Of a stretch of 64,000 nt of DNA, positions 63,205 to 64,000 are shown one piece after another. How positions within the stretch are numbered: the first letter of the stretch is position 1; every line of letters begins with the position of its first letter. Position numbers and translations under genes: made by a program. Under the pieces are notes generated by a model. The model did not search any database and was not told the origin of the DNA. It worked only from the letters and a program-made list of their open reading frames with translations. Source of the DNA: an uncultured Sulfurovum sp. (lineage in GTDB: Bacteria > Campylobacterota > Campylobacteria > Campylobacterales > Sulfurovaceae); assembly GCA_902727935.1 (NCBI GenBank), contig CACVAX010000039.1:1-64000 (forward strand), given 5' to 3'.

Positions 63205-64000
63205 ATGAAAAAACTATTAATACTATTAACATTGTTAAGCCAAATACTGATATCAGCAGAAATAAGTTCCAAAATAGATAATGGGGTTTTTAAACAAAAA
63301 AGTGCTGTTTATTTAACCCCAAAACAAAAACTAACTATGAGGTTTAATGTCAAAAATGCTAAGAGTATCAAGTGGTATCAGATTATCCCCGACACGTCAA
63401 AGTTTTATAAAAATGCCAATCACCCTTGGGAAAAGAATGCTTATCAATGGACAGGTTACGGTAAGTTAGATTATCAAAGAGTACCCATAAAATCCTTTGA
63501 AAACAAAAAAGAAGTAGAACTCACCCATGATATTTTAGAAAAAAACAGACCCAAAAATACGCCTTATTACAACAGTAAACTAGGAAGCTTTTGGTTTGAA
63601 GCTGAAGTGGTTCTAAGCAATGGAAAAGTAGTTAAAAGTTCAGGTATAAATAACATAGGTAGAAAAGGACTTTCTCCTAAAGTATTACGTGTTTCTTACA
63701 TGGCAGACAAAAGTTATATTGGTTACTTAACAACTTTTTTTAATGTTCCTGGCATCTTTGGTTCTATGCCTTACCAGAGTAGAAATTATATTGGGGTAGA
63801 TTGTGCAGATGTTCTTATAGCTTCTTCAAAGGTAATGAATAAAGCTAAAAATGAAAAAAATTATAATGTTATGATGTTGGTAGATAAGTTTAAAACAAAA
63901 GTAAAAACACAAATCGTTAAAGGAACACCGAGTAAAAAATTAACATGGGGAAAAGAGTTTAAGCAAGGTGATTTTATAGCTGTCAAATATAGAAAAAATG
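63205..64000 (+). CDS. exported protein with a possible papain-like cysteine site, partial
   Basis: The frame is open from ATG 63205 to the window end (265 residues seen). A signal peptide (KKLLILLTLLSQILISAEI) is followed by an N-terminal region of beta-rich character (LTMRFNVKNAKSIKWYQIIPD) and later by RNYIGVDCADVLIASSKVM, where a D-C-A-D segment at the start of a helix resembles the catalytic cysteine of NlpC/DUF1175-type peptidases. The start was preferred because AAGGAT precedes it. The C-terminus and function are unknown. Confidence 0.65.
   Translation, partial: MKKLLILLTLLSQILISAEISSKIDNGVFKQKSAVYLTPKQKLTMRFNVKNAKSIKWYQIIPDTSKFYKNANHPWEKNAYQWTGYGKLDYQRVPIKSFENKKEVELTHDILEKNRPKNTPYYNSKLGSFWFEAEVVLSNGKVVKSSGINNIGRKGLSPKVLRVSYMADKSYIGYLTTFFNVPGIFGSMPYQSRNYIGVDCADVLIASSKVMNKAKNEKNYNVMMLVDKFKTKVKTQIVKGTPSKKLTWGKEFKQGDFIAVKYRKN

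Noticed and set aside
1-64000. CRISPR arrays, rRNA operons, insertion sequences or prophage
   Set aside because: No direct-repeat arrays, rRNA sequence, transposase or phage structural genes were recognised on either strand.

Overview
The window reads as a chromosomal segment of a sulfur-oxidising Campylobacterota (Epsilonproteobacteria) bacterium. The base composition is AT-rich, and two blocks follow gene orders known from Campylobacter jejuni and Sulfurimonas: rplY-pth-permease-lysA-pheA-hisC-dxs with fdx-ndk-DUF177-rpmF-plsX-fabH, and gatC-pilT-cvpA-fur-lysS-glyA-DUF1882-SPOR. A soxXYZAB thiosulfate oxidation cluster and a polysulfide-reductase-type molybdoenzyme point to a Sulfurimonas/Sulfurovum-like lineage. 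The flagellar genes fliFGH that normally sit between hisC and dxs are missing, which suggests a non-flagellated lineage such as the Sulfurovaceae (inference). Two PilT-type ATPases indicate retractable type IV pili.

Layout. 1-1400 (minus): the 5' part of dnaE, interrupted by the start of an intein at the conserved GPGRG|S site and cut by the window edge. 1478-3561: a small accessory islet with a HEPN-domain gene, a tRNA-like structured element, an orphan Phd-type antitoxin and a RelB/YafQ toxin-antitoxin pair. 3575-6815: a metal-binding HMA protein, a DJ-1 family protein, a PilU-like ATPase and two membrane/coiled-coil proteins. 6864-19717: housekeeping genes for translation, lysine/phenylalanine/histidine biosynthesis, isoprenoids, S-adenosylmethionine, ferredoxin, nucleotides and fatty-acid/phospholipid synthesis. 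19993-25076: a BCA-ordered polysulfide/thiosulfate-reductase-like operon. 25298-30609: a two-component pair fused in one gene string with SiaC, SiaB and SiaA homologues, a porin and a small periplasmic binding protein. 30759-33528: a TorD-type chaperone, a multi-[4Fe-4S] protein and unknown proteins, probably serving molybdoenzyme maturation. 33534-38594: an NlpC/P60 peptidase, a DUF1456 protein and a three-gene kinase/receiver/membrane-protein module. 39689-44607: soxXYZAB plus a thioredoxin-like and a DsrE-like exported protein. 45635-48518: purH, a rhodanese-like protein and aroE. 48673-54193: a TonB-dependent siderophore receptor with an ABC-2 exporter, apparently inserted between aroE and trpE. 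54218-62698 (minus): trpE, SPOR protein, DUF1882 protein, glyA, lysS (with an unusual zinc-ribbon tail), fur, cvpA, pilT and gatC. 62828-64000: a rhodanese and a truncated exported protein.

Most notable observations: the DnaE intein; the Sia-type partner-switching module lacking the usual diguanylate cyclase and combined with a histidine kinase; the 92-nt tRNA-like element; the loss of fliFGH at a conserved junction; the kinase/receiver/membrane triad; the TonB/ABC island; and the zinc-ribbon extension of LysS. No rRNA operon, canonical tRNA, CRISPR array or insertion sequence was found. All computations were by eye; no database search was possible.
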